IMG/VR virus record: IMGVR_UViG_3300013101_000105 | Coordinates: 1-22,834 of that record | Origin: a virus | Direction: 5' to 3' (one strand) | Length of the DNA: 22,834 nt | Shown: piece by piece, positions 1 to 7,187 of the stretch | Position numbering within the stretch: the stretch's first letter is position 1 | Layout: each line of letters begins with the position of its first letter | Program-made: the position numbers and the translations under genes | Notes under the pieces: generated by a model | The model's database searches: none | The model's input: the letters and a program-made list of their open reading frames with translations, nothing else | Told to the model about the DNA's origin: nothing

Positions 1-18
1 ATCATGATATAAACACAC
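1..18 (-). CDS. possible 5' end of a further gene, cut by window edge
   Basis: On the minus strand a GTG codon at 18-16 is preceded by GAGG with a spacing of 5 bases and stays open for six codons to the window edge. This is where the next gene of the minus-strand operon would be expected, because the gene at 53-718 ends 35 bases upstream. Too little sequence is present to say anything about the product, and the true start could be beyond the edge. Confidence 0.3.
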
Positions 19-52
19 AACCGCCTCAATTACATCTGTAACATTCTTACCG

Positions 53-718
53 CTAAACCTGAATTTCATCTTCCTTAGACTCACTTTCTCCCTTGTCCGC
101 TGGGGTTGTGCTGACAGGTTTATTTTTCATCTTCTCTGTATCCGGTATAAACTTATTACACATAACGATATTATCAGTTCTCTCCTTACCTACACTCCTG
201 GACGTATCCTTGCCGTATAGTTGATCTGCGAAAGTCGCAGGGCATTCTTGTACCTCTAACTGACAATAGTCACAGGCGTGTATGTCCGGGTCCTCCAGTT
301 TATCGAGTCCCATTCTATAACGCAACATTTGGAATTCCCTTATCAATTCCTCTTTGTTAATCTCTTCGGTGATCTTGAACTGTTCTTCAACGAATTTACC
401 ACCTTTCGATTCTCTTGTCTGATAGAATATTCTATCAAAATTCAAATCTTTCACCTTTTTCGCCGCTTCCTTTAAAATCATATCGGCTGTGCTTTCCGCG
501 AAAGTACCGTCAGAAAACACCTTATGTGAGGGACATCTTAAATACAATTCAGAGGCTATCATAATACAAGCATTAATCCAATTATGTGCCGTCTGATTAC
601 TTTCTGTCAACCTGCGGGCTATTTCCCTTTTTCCAAGATTCAATAATCTTTTGTCAAGCTTGACCTTAGACATGTTCTGTTTTTCCGCTTCCTTCGTTTC
701 TTTTTTCTGTTCTGACAT
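53..718 (-). CDS. unknown protein with a Cys-rich patch, 221 aa
   Basis: I do not recognise a family. The start chosen is the ATG at 718-716, which has AAAGGG six bases upstream. A longer reading from a TTG at 733 would place that Shine-Dalgarno inside the gene. The first 25 residues are charged (Lys/Glu-rich) and include an N-terminal SKVK basic patch like that of other proteins here. The middle is helical and charged. Around residues 147-160 a His-Ala-Cys-x2-Cys-x6-Cys patch suggests metal binding, although a fourth ligand is not obvious. The C-terminus is polar and probably disordered. The gene starts one base after the stop of the small membrane protein at 720-839, so the two are probably translationally coupled. 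Confidence 0.8.
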   Translation of the reverse strand: MSEQKKETKEAEKQNMSKVKLDKRLLNLGKREIARRLTESNQTAHNWINACIMIASELYLRCPSHKVFSDGTFAESTADMILKEAAKKVKDLNFDRIFYQTRESKGGKFVEEQFKITEEINKEELIREFQMLRYRMGLDKLEDPDIHACDYCQLEVQECPATFADQLYGKDTSRSVGKERTDNIVMCNKFIPDTEKMKNKPVSTTPADKGESESKEDEIQV

Positions 719-719
719 T

Positions 720-839
720 TTATTCCCTTTCAAAAAATAGTTTTATAATTATTAATCCTATAAGAGCTATAACCCCGTTAAATACTATAAGGCAACTCCA
801 CGGCTCATCCATCAATAATAAATTCAAAGTGTGTAACAT
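720..839 (-). CDS. small predicted membrane protein, 39 aa
   Basis: A short open frame runs from ATG at 839 (or the adjacent ATG at 842) to TAA at 722-720. GAGG lies five bases before the ATG at 839. The product has a polar N-terminal third (with Asp-Glu-Pro-Trp) followed by about 20 hydrophobic residues rich in Ile, Leu and Val. It ends in a charged Phe-Glu-Arg-Glu tail, so it looks like a single-pass membrane protein. It fits exactly between neighbours: it starts ten bases after the stop of the upstream gene and ends one base before the next ATG. A holin-like or superinfection-type role is possible for such small phage membrane proteins, but nothing in the sequence shows it. Confidence 0.6.
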   Translation of the reverse strand: MLHTLNLLLMDEPWSCLIVFNGVIALIGLIIIKLFFERE

Positions 840-849
840 CATAACCTCA

Positions 850-1173
850 CTACGGATAACGTATATTAAGGAAATTATCCAAACCGTGACGTACAGTCAC
901 ACCTTTTTCATACGCGTATTTCACCTCTCTATCAGCGCCTAACGATTCCCCAGGCAATCTTAAAAGATAATCACAAAGAGTAATTAAATGGAAATCATGT
1001 TTCATCCAATCCTCGTATGGTCTTGGGTATATTAAGTGTTGGAAGTGCGTTAACAGGGGAAGGATAGGACAAAAGCCCGCAGTCATTAATTTATCTCCCG
1101 CGTCAATCTGTGCTCGTACATTTTCCGCCTGATTACCTATTGTATAGGGGCTGGCTACATACACAGTTTCCAT
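850..1173 (-). CDS. nucleoside 2-deoxyribosyltransferase-like protein (DUF4406 type), 107 aa
   Basis: The protein opens with a beta strand and the motif Val-Ala-Ser-Pro-Tyr-Thr. It continues with a helix containing Gly-Asp-x-Leu, a Pro-x-Leu-Pro-Leu-Leu-x-His segment, an acidic Trp-Met-x-x-Asp region, and Leu-Pro-Gly-Glu-Ser-x-Gly-Ala-Asp-x-Glu. This order matches the small Rossmann-like N-deoxyribosyltransferase/DUF4406 proteins common in phages; the Glu of the PGES segment is the expected nucleophile. Family members exchange or cleave nucleobases from deoxynucleosides, so a role in nucleotide salvage or precursor supply is a fair inference. The ATG is preceded by GGAGG at six bases. Confidence 0.75.
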   Translation of the reverse strand: METVYVASPYTIGNQAENVRAQIDAGDKLMTAGFCPILPLLTHFQHLIYPRPYEDWMKHDFHLITLCDYLLRLPGESLGADREVKYAYEKGVTVRHGLDNFLNIRYP

Positions 1174-1176
1174 TGC

Positions 1177-1377
1177 CTACCTCCTCCCGTCTTGTTCGCG
1201 TATAAAATCTTTTATTTCAACATTAGTCATTGAGGAAAAACACTCATCACATAAATTAACAGACTTATTAAGAGTACCGGTAAGATAAACAGGTATAACT
1301 TTCTTACTTACTTCACATTTAGTACATATATGTACAATTTCTATAGGTATGTTTATACACCGTTTCACCTCACACAC
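1177..1377 (-). CDS. zinc-ribbon-like small protein, 66 aa
   Basis: Two Cys-x2-Cys knuckles, at residues 18/21 and 43/46, are separated by about 21 residues with beta-type sequence. This is the layout of a small zinc ribbon. The start is a GTG at 1377 preceded by GAGGGGG, and it overlaps the end of the upstream gene by eight bases. A GTG at 1368 is a possible alternative. No catalytic domain is present; it may be a nucleic-acid or protein-binding adaptor. The specific role is unknown. Confidence 0.7.
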   Translation of the reverse strand: MCEVKRCINIPIEIVHICTKCEVSKKVIPVYLTGTLNKSVNLCDECFSSMTNVEIKDFIREQDGRR

Positions 1378-2185
1378 GATTACGCCCCCTCAGTTTTGAC
1401 TTTAGTTTGTTGACACCTTCTTTTCTTGCTGTTTCCTTTTGTAAACTCTTCTCTTTCAATGATAGATTAGTATTTAAAAGGGAAGGCACTACACCCACAG
1501 CTCTTTTCATTTTTTTAATTAATTTCCTCACTCCTGATAGTTTCCTCTCCCAGTCTTCCAGTTTAGGGAATCGACTTTCAACGCCTGAATAAGATTTCAT
1601 TACAGCTATAGCTTTCTGCTTTGTTTTCGGATTCTCACAACGAATAATTAAATCATTATCCTTTGTAAACTGTATAAACGCTGCGCTATTCTGTGCGGAA
1701 TCCGGGCATATTTTATCAAGAGTCTCTAATACTGATATAAACCTTCTTAAATTAATAGCGGTCTTAATTTCCGTAGGTTTAGAGAACGCCCTTTTAAATA
1801 CATCCTGGAAATTAGCGTACTCCCTATTGTAAGTTTTAATTCCTATCTTTTTCTCCCCTCCTGTTTTTCCCGTATGTAAAGAGAAACTTTTATCGGATAA
1901 ATCTACGTGCTCAGTTACTCCACTATATTTCGTATCTCTTGGGATGTTTTTCAACACCTCTTTAACTGTCTCACTTGAGATAGTCAAATCTTGAGGCAAA
2001 GGTGAATTCCTTATAATGACATGCTTTAACATGTTATCGTGTACTGGACCCACCGCTATGACCGCCATACCGTTAGTCCCGATAGTTAAACCTTCCTTAG
2101 TGAAGTGCACATTATCGAGAGCCGGTATGGATTTATCATTTTTCGTAAGATCTACAACCCACAAATTTTGTTTGGAAAATATCAT
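1370..2185 (-). CDS. divergent sliding-clamp-like protein (tentative), 271 aa
   Basis: Residues 1-60 contain a strand-rich pattern with a TNGMAVIAV segment that recalls the ATDGHR-type turn of DNA polymerase III beta domains. Residues 140-200 read as the second half of a clamp domain: a helix with Leu-Arg-Arg-Phe-x-Ser-Val-Leu, then hydrophobic strands ending in a Lys-Ala-Ile-Ala-Val-Met-Lys segment like the final strand of a clamp repeat. If so, it would tether the phage family A polymerase. The last 60 residues are basic (Lys/Arg-rich) and not clamp-like. The protein is shorter than a bacterial beta subunit (about 370 aa), so it would hold two repeats, as in trimeric clamps. The start overlaps the upstream stop as ATGA. 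The fold assignment is an inference from pattern only. Confidence 0.45.
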   Translation of the reverse strand: MIFSKQNLWVVDLTKNDKSIPALDNVHFTKEGLTIGTNGMAVIAVGPVHDNMLKHVIIRNSPLPQDLTISSETVKEVLKNIPRDTKYSGVTEHVDLSDKSFSLHTGKTGGEKKIGIKTYNREYANFQDVFKRAFSKPTEIKTAINLRRFISVLETLDKICPDSAQNSAAFIQFTKDNDLIIRCENPKTKQKAIAVMKSYSGVESRFPKLEDWERKLSGVRKLIKKMKRAVGVVPSLLNTNLSLKEKSLQKETARKEGVNKLKSKLRGRNRV

Positions 2186-2520
2186 AAATTAATCACCCCG
2201 CTTACTCCTTCACGCTCTTTTATCGTATTGTCAATATCATTTAATATAGTATCACTTTCGAGAAAGCTTTCAAAAACACCCTCAACGTTAGATTCATAAC
2301 TATCTAATAATACCTCAACACTGTCAATCATATCGGATAACATCAAATTAACCTCCTCCTCATCAGACTTGCCGTCTATATCTAAACGGTAACACATAGC
2401 ATCTTCAAGATCTCTTCGTATATCTTTAATCAAAGCCTCTTTAAATCGTTCCTGCGCTATACGTGCGGAATCCATAGCCTGGTCAATACTTACCATCTTA
2501 CCTTCGTAATGTGGGTTCAA
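2182..2520 (-). CDS. unknown acidic helical protein, 112 aa
   Basis: No family is recognised. The product is strongly acidic, with an Asp/Glu-rich centre and long amphipathic helices. The TTG at 2520 has GAGG eight bases upstream. An ATG at 2496 with GAAGG four bases upstream would give 104 residues, and I cannot decide between them. The gene lies five bases after its upstream neighbour and overlaps the clamp-like gene by ATGA, so these genes form one translational unit. Confidence 0.7.
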   Translation of the reverse strand: MNPHYEGKMVSIDQAMDSARIAQERFKEALIKDIRRDLEDAMCYRLDIDGKSDEEEVNLMLSDMIDSVEVLLDSYESNVEGVFESFLESDTILNDIDNTIKEREGVSGVINL

Positions 2521-2525
2521 AATAA

Positions 2526-2807
2526 TTACCTCATTATCCTTTGTAAAGAATCGGTTAATTGTAAAGTATAAACATTCTGTAATTCAATAATCGCCTTAGA
2601 ATAACATGATACGTTTAAATCAAAAACGTATCTGAATTTATTAGATTGTATCTGCAATCTCTCCACAGTATTAACATCTAATTTAAAGATATGCTCTACT
2701 ATCTGGACCACAGTACTTTCAAATTTATTATTCCCTCCAATCTGTACCTTACCTTTTCTGTAGAAAAGACCGATTGTCGCTCCGTCCGCATAAACTATAT
2801 ATTTCAA
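2526..2807 (-). CDS. unknown protein, 93 aa; first gene after the left non-coding element
   Basis: The product is a strand-rich protein with no motif I recognise. The start is TTG at 2807 with GGAGGG five bases upstream, a strong ribosome binding site that supports the non-ATG start. It is the first gene of the block downstream of the non-coding element at 2808-3132, where a promoter-like sequence is present (2848-2877). Confidence 0.7.
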   Translation of the reverse strand: MKYIVYADGATIGLFYRKGKVQIGGNNKFESTVVQIVEHIFKLDVNTVERLQIQSNKFRYVFDLNVSCYSKAIIELQNVYTLQLTDSLQRIMR

Positions 2808-2847
2808 AAAACCCTCCAGTATTAAAATAAAACAACTTATTACTGAT

Positions 2848-2877
2848 AATATACTATAATTAACATAATAAACGCAA
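2848..2877 (-). promoter_or_regulatory. possible sigma70-type promoter for the 2807-to-53 gene block
   Basis: Minus-strand TTGCGT (2877-2872) and TATATT (2853-2848) are separated by 18 bases in an AT-rich setting about 40 bases upstream of the TTG start at 2807. The -35-like box TTGCGTTTA recurs at the candidate promoter before the 18305 gene. This is a consensus match only. Confidence 0.4.
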
Positions 2878-2900
2878 GAAAAGAATATAAAAAAAGTATG

Positions 2901-3122
2901 ATTATGCTACATCGCGCATGGGGTATACATATCCGTATTCTCTAATATGTTCAATTCTTATCTTATTCTCTCTATTTTAGGTATTAGAATAAACTACTTT
3001 GAAAATACAGGTTTTACCTTGTAACACCTTAATATTACTATATATATATTATTATTTGTAAATTTTTATTATTAGTATAGTAGTGTGTATACCTGTATAC
3101 CCCATGCGCGATGTAGCATAAT
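2901..3122 (+). repeat. left copy of non-coding element, bounded by a perfect 29-bp inverted repeat
   Basis: Positions 2901-2929 and 3094-3122 are exact reverse complements over 29 bases, with 164 bases between them. Both arms contain CGCATGG and GTATAC. The internal 3041-3080 segment matches 19035-19074 exactly in reverse complement (40 of 40), and 3004-3016 matches 19099-19111 in reverse complement. Arms plus AT-rich interior could be an origin, a recombination or transposition substrate (MITE-like), or the template of a long RNA hairpin. No target-site duplication is obvious. Confidence 0.85.
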
Positions 3123-3132
3123 TATTACTATT

Positions 3133-4470
3133 TTATTGCGTTCTCTTCATCCTTTTAATTTTACGAGCCGTTGACGCTGGAGAAAGACGAGTGATTTTCA
3201 CAGGTTCACCTACTGCTTTCGTATATCTCTCCAGCATCATATCGCAACATACCGGATCATTGTCTATCATAATACCCTTCCTCCCGTTTACTACACAAGA
3301 TAAAAGTGTAGTACCCGTACCAGCGAACGGGTCCAAGACATAACTATTGACGCGGGAAAAGTTACTTATAAAATAATCAGGAAGCTCTATCTTAAAAGCT
3401 GCTTTGTGGTACTTCTTATATTCATCCGTGTTCGTAAATTTCATGGATAATACGTTATCAATAGTACCTCTAAAATCTTTAGTACCTATAATCCGTTTAG
3501 AGCCGTCAGCGCTGAATATAAAAATAAATTCAAATCGGCTATTCAGGATATTACCCCACATAGCTGGCTGAGCGTGTACTTTATCCCAGATAATTATATC
3601 ATTCATTTTCTCCCTAAAATCATTCATGTACTCTATCAACGGTAATTTATTACCGCTAAGATATTGCACATTTACAAACGAGAATTCACAATATTTAATA
3701 GCTTGCTCAGTGAAACGAGTTAAATATTTCAAATACTCAGTATCCGTAAAGTTATCATGATTTGAGATATATTTCTTTTTTCTTACCGGGTCGTTAAAAT
3801 TATGTTTAGTATTATACTGCGGTGACGTAAAACAGATATCAGGTCTTTTCCCAGCGAGTAGGGTCGTATACGTTTCAGGCTTCGTGGAGTCCATACAAGC
3901 TATGATATGTTTATCATTCAAAAGGAGAATATCGCCAAATTTGAATACTTTCTCACCTGTAAACTTGACCGGGTCAGTGTTTACACTCAGTTTCTTTTCT
4001 TTGAATATCGCAAGCCCTTCTATGTCCTTACTGTCGAAACCGTGCGCTGGGGAAACGTCTGTAAAGATTTCACCGGCTTCCATAAGCTTAGATAAACAGG
4101 CGTTATCCCATTCCGCAAGCTCACTTGCTTTATTATCAGATAGTACGAAATCCCATTCTTTACTCTTTTCATTCCAGTTAGAACGTACAACGGGAATGTA
4201 TTTCATTCCTAAAATCTTAGCTGCTTTATATGCTGTATTGCCCGCTTTGATTTCGTTCTCCATATTTAATACTATAGGTTTACGGAAACCGTTCTCGCGT
4301 ATGTAAACTGAAAGCTTTCTCGCGGCCGGGTCATTTTTCCTTGGGTTGTTTTCTAACAGTTTACATCTGTCAACGGATACGGCTAATGTCCTTAAATCTC
4401 CTTCAGGTATGTAAGCGTAATTTCCGGTTGTCGGGTAATCTGCTCTACTCTTCTTCACTTTCTTTATCAT
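3133..4470 (-). CDS. ParB-like nuclease domain plus beta-class DNA methyltransferase, 445 aa
   Basis: Residues about 28-100 form a ParB/sulfiredoxin-type domain (Asn-Pro-Arg-Lys near the start, then Ile-Lys-Ala-Gly-Asn-Thr-Ala-Tyr-Lys-Ala-Ala). This is followed by an N4-cytosine/N6-adenine methyltransferase domain with motif IV first (Thr-Ser-Pro-Gln-Tyr near residue 217) and the SAM-binding motif I last (Asp-Pro-Phe-Ala-Gly-Thr-Gly-Thr-Thr near 380). This is the beta-class order. It should methylate an exocyclic amino group in DNA, probably protecting phage DNA. Motif IV has Gln where the second Pro of SPPY is usual. Both ends are basic. It overlaps the upstream gene by 26 bases and has GGAG seven bases before its ATG. 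It is the last gene of the replication module before the non-coding element. Confidence 0.9.
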   Translation of the reverse strand: MIKKVKKSRADYPTTGNYAYIPEGDLRTLAVSVDRCKLLENNPRKNDPAARKLSVYIRENGFRKPIVLNMENEIKAGNTAYKAAKILGMKYIPVVRSNWNEKSKEWDFVLSDNKASELAEWDNACLSKLMEAGEIFTDVSPAHGFDSKDIEGLAIFKEKKLSVNTDPVKFTGEKVFKFGDILLLNDKHIIACMDSTKPETYTTLLAGKRPDICFTSPQYNTKHNFNDPVRKKKYISNHDNFTDTEYLKYLTRFTEQAIKYCEFSFVNVQYLSGNKLPLIEYMNDFREKMNDIIIWDKVHAQPAMWGNILNSRFEFIFIFSADGSKRIIGTKDFRGTIDNVLSMKFTNTDEYKKYHKAAFKIELPDYFISNFSRVNSYVLDPFAGTGTTLLSCVVNGRKGIMIDNDPVCCDMMLERYTKAVGEPVKITRLSPASTARKIKRMKRTQ

Positions 4471-4750
4471 TCTTTTTCTCCATCTTAGGTAAGTTATTTA
4501 ATAAGTTTTCTATTTCGTCACCAATTTCAGGTTGATATCTGCGGTACTCTAATTTAATTAAATCAAGTGTCTTAGGTATAACCGTAAATTCCTGCATAGC
4601 ACTATCCATATTCTCTCTAACTTTTATTTTAACGGGCGTGCTCTTACCTTTATCTTTTAAGCCTGATAAGGTACATACTAAATCCAATTCTTGTTTGTAG
4701 CTCGACATATCGAACATCATACATTTATCTTTAGTTATTAAAGTTATCAT
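4445..4750 (-). CDS. unknown protein, 101 aa
   Basis: No family is recognised. It has a strand-rich N-terminal half and a helical C-terminal third ending in a Lys/Glu-rich acidic tail. The ATG overlaps the stop of the primase-helicase gene as ATGA and has GAGG seven bases upstream. Its 3' end is read in a second frame by the start of the methyltransferase gene. The position suggests a replication accessory factor, but nothing in the sequence proves that. Confidence 0.7.
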   Translation of the reverse strand: MITLITKDKCMMFDMSSYKQELDLVCTLSGLKDKGKSTPVKIKVRENMDSAMQEFTVIPKTLDLIKLEYRRYQPEIGDEIENLLNNLPKMEKKNDKESEEE

Positions 4751-6786
4751 TTGTAAACCTCACTTCCTTGTATGATTTTTAGAAAGTCTTCTCTGAATAC
4801 GTAATCTGTTTTCATATCTTTTTTTCTACGTTCGAAAACTTCCAACATGTAAAGAGACTTCAAGACCATATCACACACAGGCTCGGGTAATTTTATAAAG
4901 CTCGATACCTGTTTAGGTGTGTATGATGCATCATAAGATTTCCCGTAACAAGTTGACAGAGTATCGTTCAACCTTCCCGGTATAGTTCCTCGGGCGAGTT
5001 CTCTAATAATAGAGAATTCCGACTCTGTAGCTACGGTTATCCGTCTAAACATGCAGATACCTTTTAGAAGTTTCGTAAACTGCTTTACGATACGAGTACC
5101 AATTTCTCGAATAGGTTTATATAGAATCTCTTTTGAGAATTTATCTCGTTCAATTGACCCCCTCATATACGAAACAAACATAGCCAGGTAGAACATTTTC
5201 GTCTCTATCTCTTTGGGTATTGTCACATTATCAGGGTAATCATAATTCAGGCACTCATTAGCCATAGCCTGTAAATCCCCTCTCATGTTATTCTCTTTTG
5301 TCGTATTGCTGGCAGCTCTCATAATATATTGAAGCTCCTCTTCCATAGTGTTAGGTAGTTTCAAAGAGTACCTCAGAAAACGCTCTCCTAAACTGGATTC
5401 ATTCTCTAAAGTATATTCAATAGCAGGTGTTACCCCAGCGATGAAACCGAATTTACTGTTGTATTCCCTTTGCACGTTCCCGAATCTATGTTTATATACG
5501 CCGTCGTATATCGTCCGTAAAGCTCCAAAAATTGCCTCTCTGGCTTCTATCCTTGACTTAAGGATAGTAGTGAAATCTTTAGTAACTAAAACTTTGCCGT
5601 TAAGCGCTGGAAGGAGGGATTGGTCGACACCTCCGGCCGTGTACCCACTCACTAAACCCGCCATAGATAGATTATCCTCAGTATGTATATTCTTGGCTGC
5701 GGAAATACTCATTAATAATTCTGATTTGGTGAAACCCGAAGGGGCAACGAGAAAACTCCAAATAGGATCCCCTGACAAATGCAGATTGGAAATAATAGTA
5801 CCGTATAAAAAATCTATTACGTCGGTCTTGGGTAAGTGTAGATGTTCTTGATACGCTTTGTAAACATCTTGAGAGGTTAAGCCTTTACCGTCATAGCTTT
5901 CAGGTTCATTTATATTAATATCCGATTCATCGAAATCTTGCGGGTACTCTTTCAACATTTCAATAATTAAGCGGAAAGCTTCCCCAGCGTCAAGCTTACA
6001 TAATTTATAAAGATCCCTTAAATCAAATCTGTTCTCCGTTCCTTCAGGCCAATTAACAAAGAGTAATTCCCTCACTAATTGTTTAAGGAAGTTGAAAACT
6101 TTTAAAGCGCCTTTTTGTCCAGGCTTATCATTATCATAAATAACATTCACTTTTTTACCTTTGAACAAAGCCAACCAGTCAGCTTTAAAAGTACCCGCCC
6201 CAGGTACAGATAATACGATATCGTCGAAACAGCCGACAGCCCGTAATATCTCATACATAGCCATGGCGTCCCATTCGCCTTCGCAAAGCCAGACAGTACC
6301 TTTACAATTAGGAAGCGCGGGCCAATTTAACAAACCGGAATTACAACCCGCCGTAGACATGACTTTTTTCCCGTCGTATATCCTCACGTCTTGTAGTTTA
6401 TCGCCTGACGCGGTATACACTGGGATGCAATATCTTTGTGTTTTTGGGTTCCAACCCATTTTAAAAGCTTTTAACGTGGATAATTTCAAGCTTCTATTTT
6501 TGGCTAAACTTATCGCTGCGCCGCCTTTGAAATTTTCAGCACATAAATCCACTATCTGTCGTAAAAACATTTGATAACCGCCTTCACGGCCGCACGACTT
6601 ACAGTCCCATCCTTTATCTTTACTTTTGGTATTAACGTAAAAAGTGTAATCGTTCTTATGCTCCTTATGTCCGCAGAAAGGACACACGCCTATAATATGC
6701 TCCCCCGTTTCTTGTACAGGCTCGAAACCGTGCATAACATAAGCTTTACAGGCCGGGTGTTTCCTCAGTTCTTGTACGTTGTCCAT
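4747..6786 (-). CDS. TOPRIM primase-helicase, 679 aa
   Basis: Residues 35-65 hold a CHC2-like zinc ribbon (Cys35, Cys38, Cys62, Cys65). A TOPRIM domain follows, with Cys-Glu-Gly-Glu-Trp-Asp-Ala near 170 and Tyr-Asp-Asn-Asp-Lys-Pro-Gly near 217, the acidic residues that bind metal in primases. From about 345 there is an ATPase domain with a Walker A-like Ser-Gly-Phe-Thr-Lys-Ser, a Walker B-like Val-Leu-Val-Thr-Lys-Asp near 400, and Gly-Glu-Arg-Phe near 467 as an arginine-finger region. The C-terminus looks like a winged helix. This is the expected layout of phage primase-helicases that unwind DNA and make primers at the fork. The Walker A spacing is not the RecA/DnaB type, so the helicase subfamily is uncertain. 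GGAGG lies six bases before the ATG. Confidence 0.85.
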   Translation of the reverse strand: MDNVQELRKHPACKAYVMHGFEPVQETGEHIIGVCPFCGHKEHKNDYTFYVNTKSKDKGWDCKSCGREGGYQMFLRQIVDLCAENFKGGAAISLAKNRSLKLSTLKAFKMGWNPKTQRYCIPVYTASGDKLQDVRIYDGKKVMSTAGCNSGLLNWPALPNCKGTVWLCEGEWDAMAMYEILRAVGCFDDIVLSVPGAGTFKADWLALFKGKKVNVIYDNDKPGQKGALKVFNFLKQLVRELLFVNWPEGTENRFDLRDLYKLCKLDAGEAFRLIIEMLKEYPQDFDESDININEPESYDGKGLTSQDVYKAYQEHLHLPKTDVIDFLYGTIISNLHLSGDPIWSFLVAPSGFTKSELLMSISAAKNIHTEDNLSMAGLVSGYTAGGVDQSLLPALNGKVLVTKDFTTILKSRIEAREAIFGALRTIYDGVYKHRFGNVQREYNSKFGFIAGVTPAIEYTLENESSLGERFLRYSLKLPNTMEEELQYIMRAASNTTKENNMRGDLQAMANECLNYDYPDNVTIPKEIETKMFYLAMFVSYMRGSIERDKFSKEILYKPIREIGTRIVKQFTKLLKGICMFRRITVATESEFSIIRELARGTIPGRLNDTLSTCYGKSYDASYTPKQVSSFIKLPEPVCDMVLKSLYMLEVFERRKKDMKTDYVFREDFLKIIQGSEVYK

Positions 6787-6961
6787 TTACCGCCTCCAAA
6801 AGCTTATCCTCTAAAGTTAAAATTTTAGTTTGTTGGTTCTGAATGAGTAGTACCAGCTCTGACAGTTCTCTCCTTGTCAAATATCCATTCTCTCCAGTCA
6901 AGGGTAACCCTGCGCTTACTTTTAACTGCTTTAATAGCTCCGGTCGTTTGGGTCTTTGCAT
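6746..6961 (-). CDS. possible small coiled-coil protein overlapping its neighbours, 71 aa
   Basis: This frame overlaps the 6825-7187 gene by 137 bases and the primase-helicase start by 41 bases, so it is uncertain. In its favour, residues 28-60 form a convincing Leu/Ile heptad helix (Arg-Glu-Leu-Ser-Glu-Leu-Val-Leu-Leu), not typical of a random frame. The ATG at 6961 has only a weak purine stretch upstream. A TTG at 6880 with GGAGAG nine bases upstream would give a 44-residue product and a smaller overlap. Confidence 0.4.
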   Translation of the reverse strand: MQRPKRPELLKQLKVSAGLPLTGENGYLTRRELSELVLLIQNQQTKILTLEDKLLEAVNGQRTRTEETPGL

Positions 6962-7187
6962 TTTTATCGGCTTTCTTTGATAGTAATATTTTTGAGTATA
7001 AATCTTGATCTATTTTAAAAGCGGAAAAAGTATATTTTTCCTCTATATATTTCACATTACTTACAGCATTTCTGAAGAGGTATCTTAATTTAATATCCGT
7101 AATACCGTAACCGCTTTGATGGAGCATGGCGCGTAATACGAATTCTCTTTTGTTAAGTTCCTTAACTGTGTGTTTTATCGGTCCCAT
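6825..7187 (-). CDS. unknown basic protein, 120 aa
   Basis: No family is recognised. The start chosen is ATG at 7187, with AAAGGA six bases upstream. A longer reading from ATG at 7220 would cover that site. The first 60 residues are helical (Leu-Asn-Lys-Arg-Glu-Phe-Val-Leu-Arg); the second half is Lys/Arg-rich. It overlaps the upstream gene by 13 bases. It is the only frame covering 6962-7174 on the coding strand, which supports it. Confidence 0.65.
   Translation of the reverse strand: MGPIKHTVKELNKREFVLRAMLHQSGYGITDIKLRYLFRNAVSNVKYIEEKYTFSAFKIDQDLYSKILLSKKADKNAKTQTTGAIKAVKSKRRVTLDWREWIFDKERTVRAGTTHSEPTN

Larger units (their letters stand above)
2808..3132. other. 325-base gene-free region containing the left copy of a paired non-coding element
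   Basis: No reading frame with a ribosome binding site is present. The region is very AT-rich and contains, from right to left, a 29-base arm (3094-3122), a core (3041-3080) identical to one in the 18912-19274 region on the other strand, the shared AATACAGGTTTTA (3004-3016), the other 29-base arm (2901-2929), and then a promoter-like sequence. It separates the methyltransferase gene from the downstream block. Confidence 0.85.

Noticed and set aside
2901-3122. CRISPR array
   Set aside because: Only two inverted arms, not direct repeats with regular spacers, and no cas genes. The Cas4-like nuclease sits with recombination genes instead.
3884-4306. 140-codon plus-strand frame
   Set aside because: It is antisense to the methyltransferase/ParB gene and its translation is low in recognisable pattern. 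The conserved motifs are on the minus strand.
4749-4757. TTTACA words at gene junctions as -35 boxes
   Set aside because: No TATAAT-like box at 16-18 bases downstream in the junctions examined. Several run directly into start codons.
5348-5851. 167-codon open frame on the plus strand
   Set aside because: It is antisense to the ATPase part of the primase-helicase, has no ribosome binding site and no recognisable motif. It is a shadow of a conserved gene.
6161-6574. 137-codon plus-strand frame
   Set aside because: It is antisense to the TOPRIM region of the primase-helicase and has no Shine-Dalgarno.
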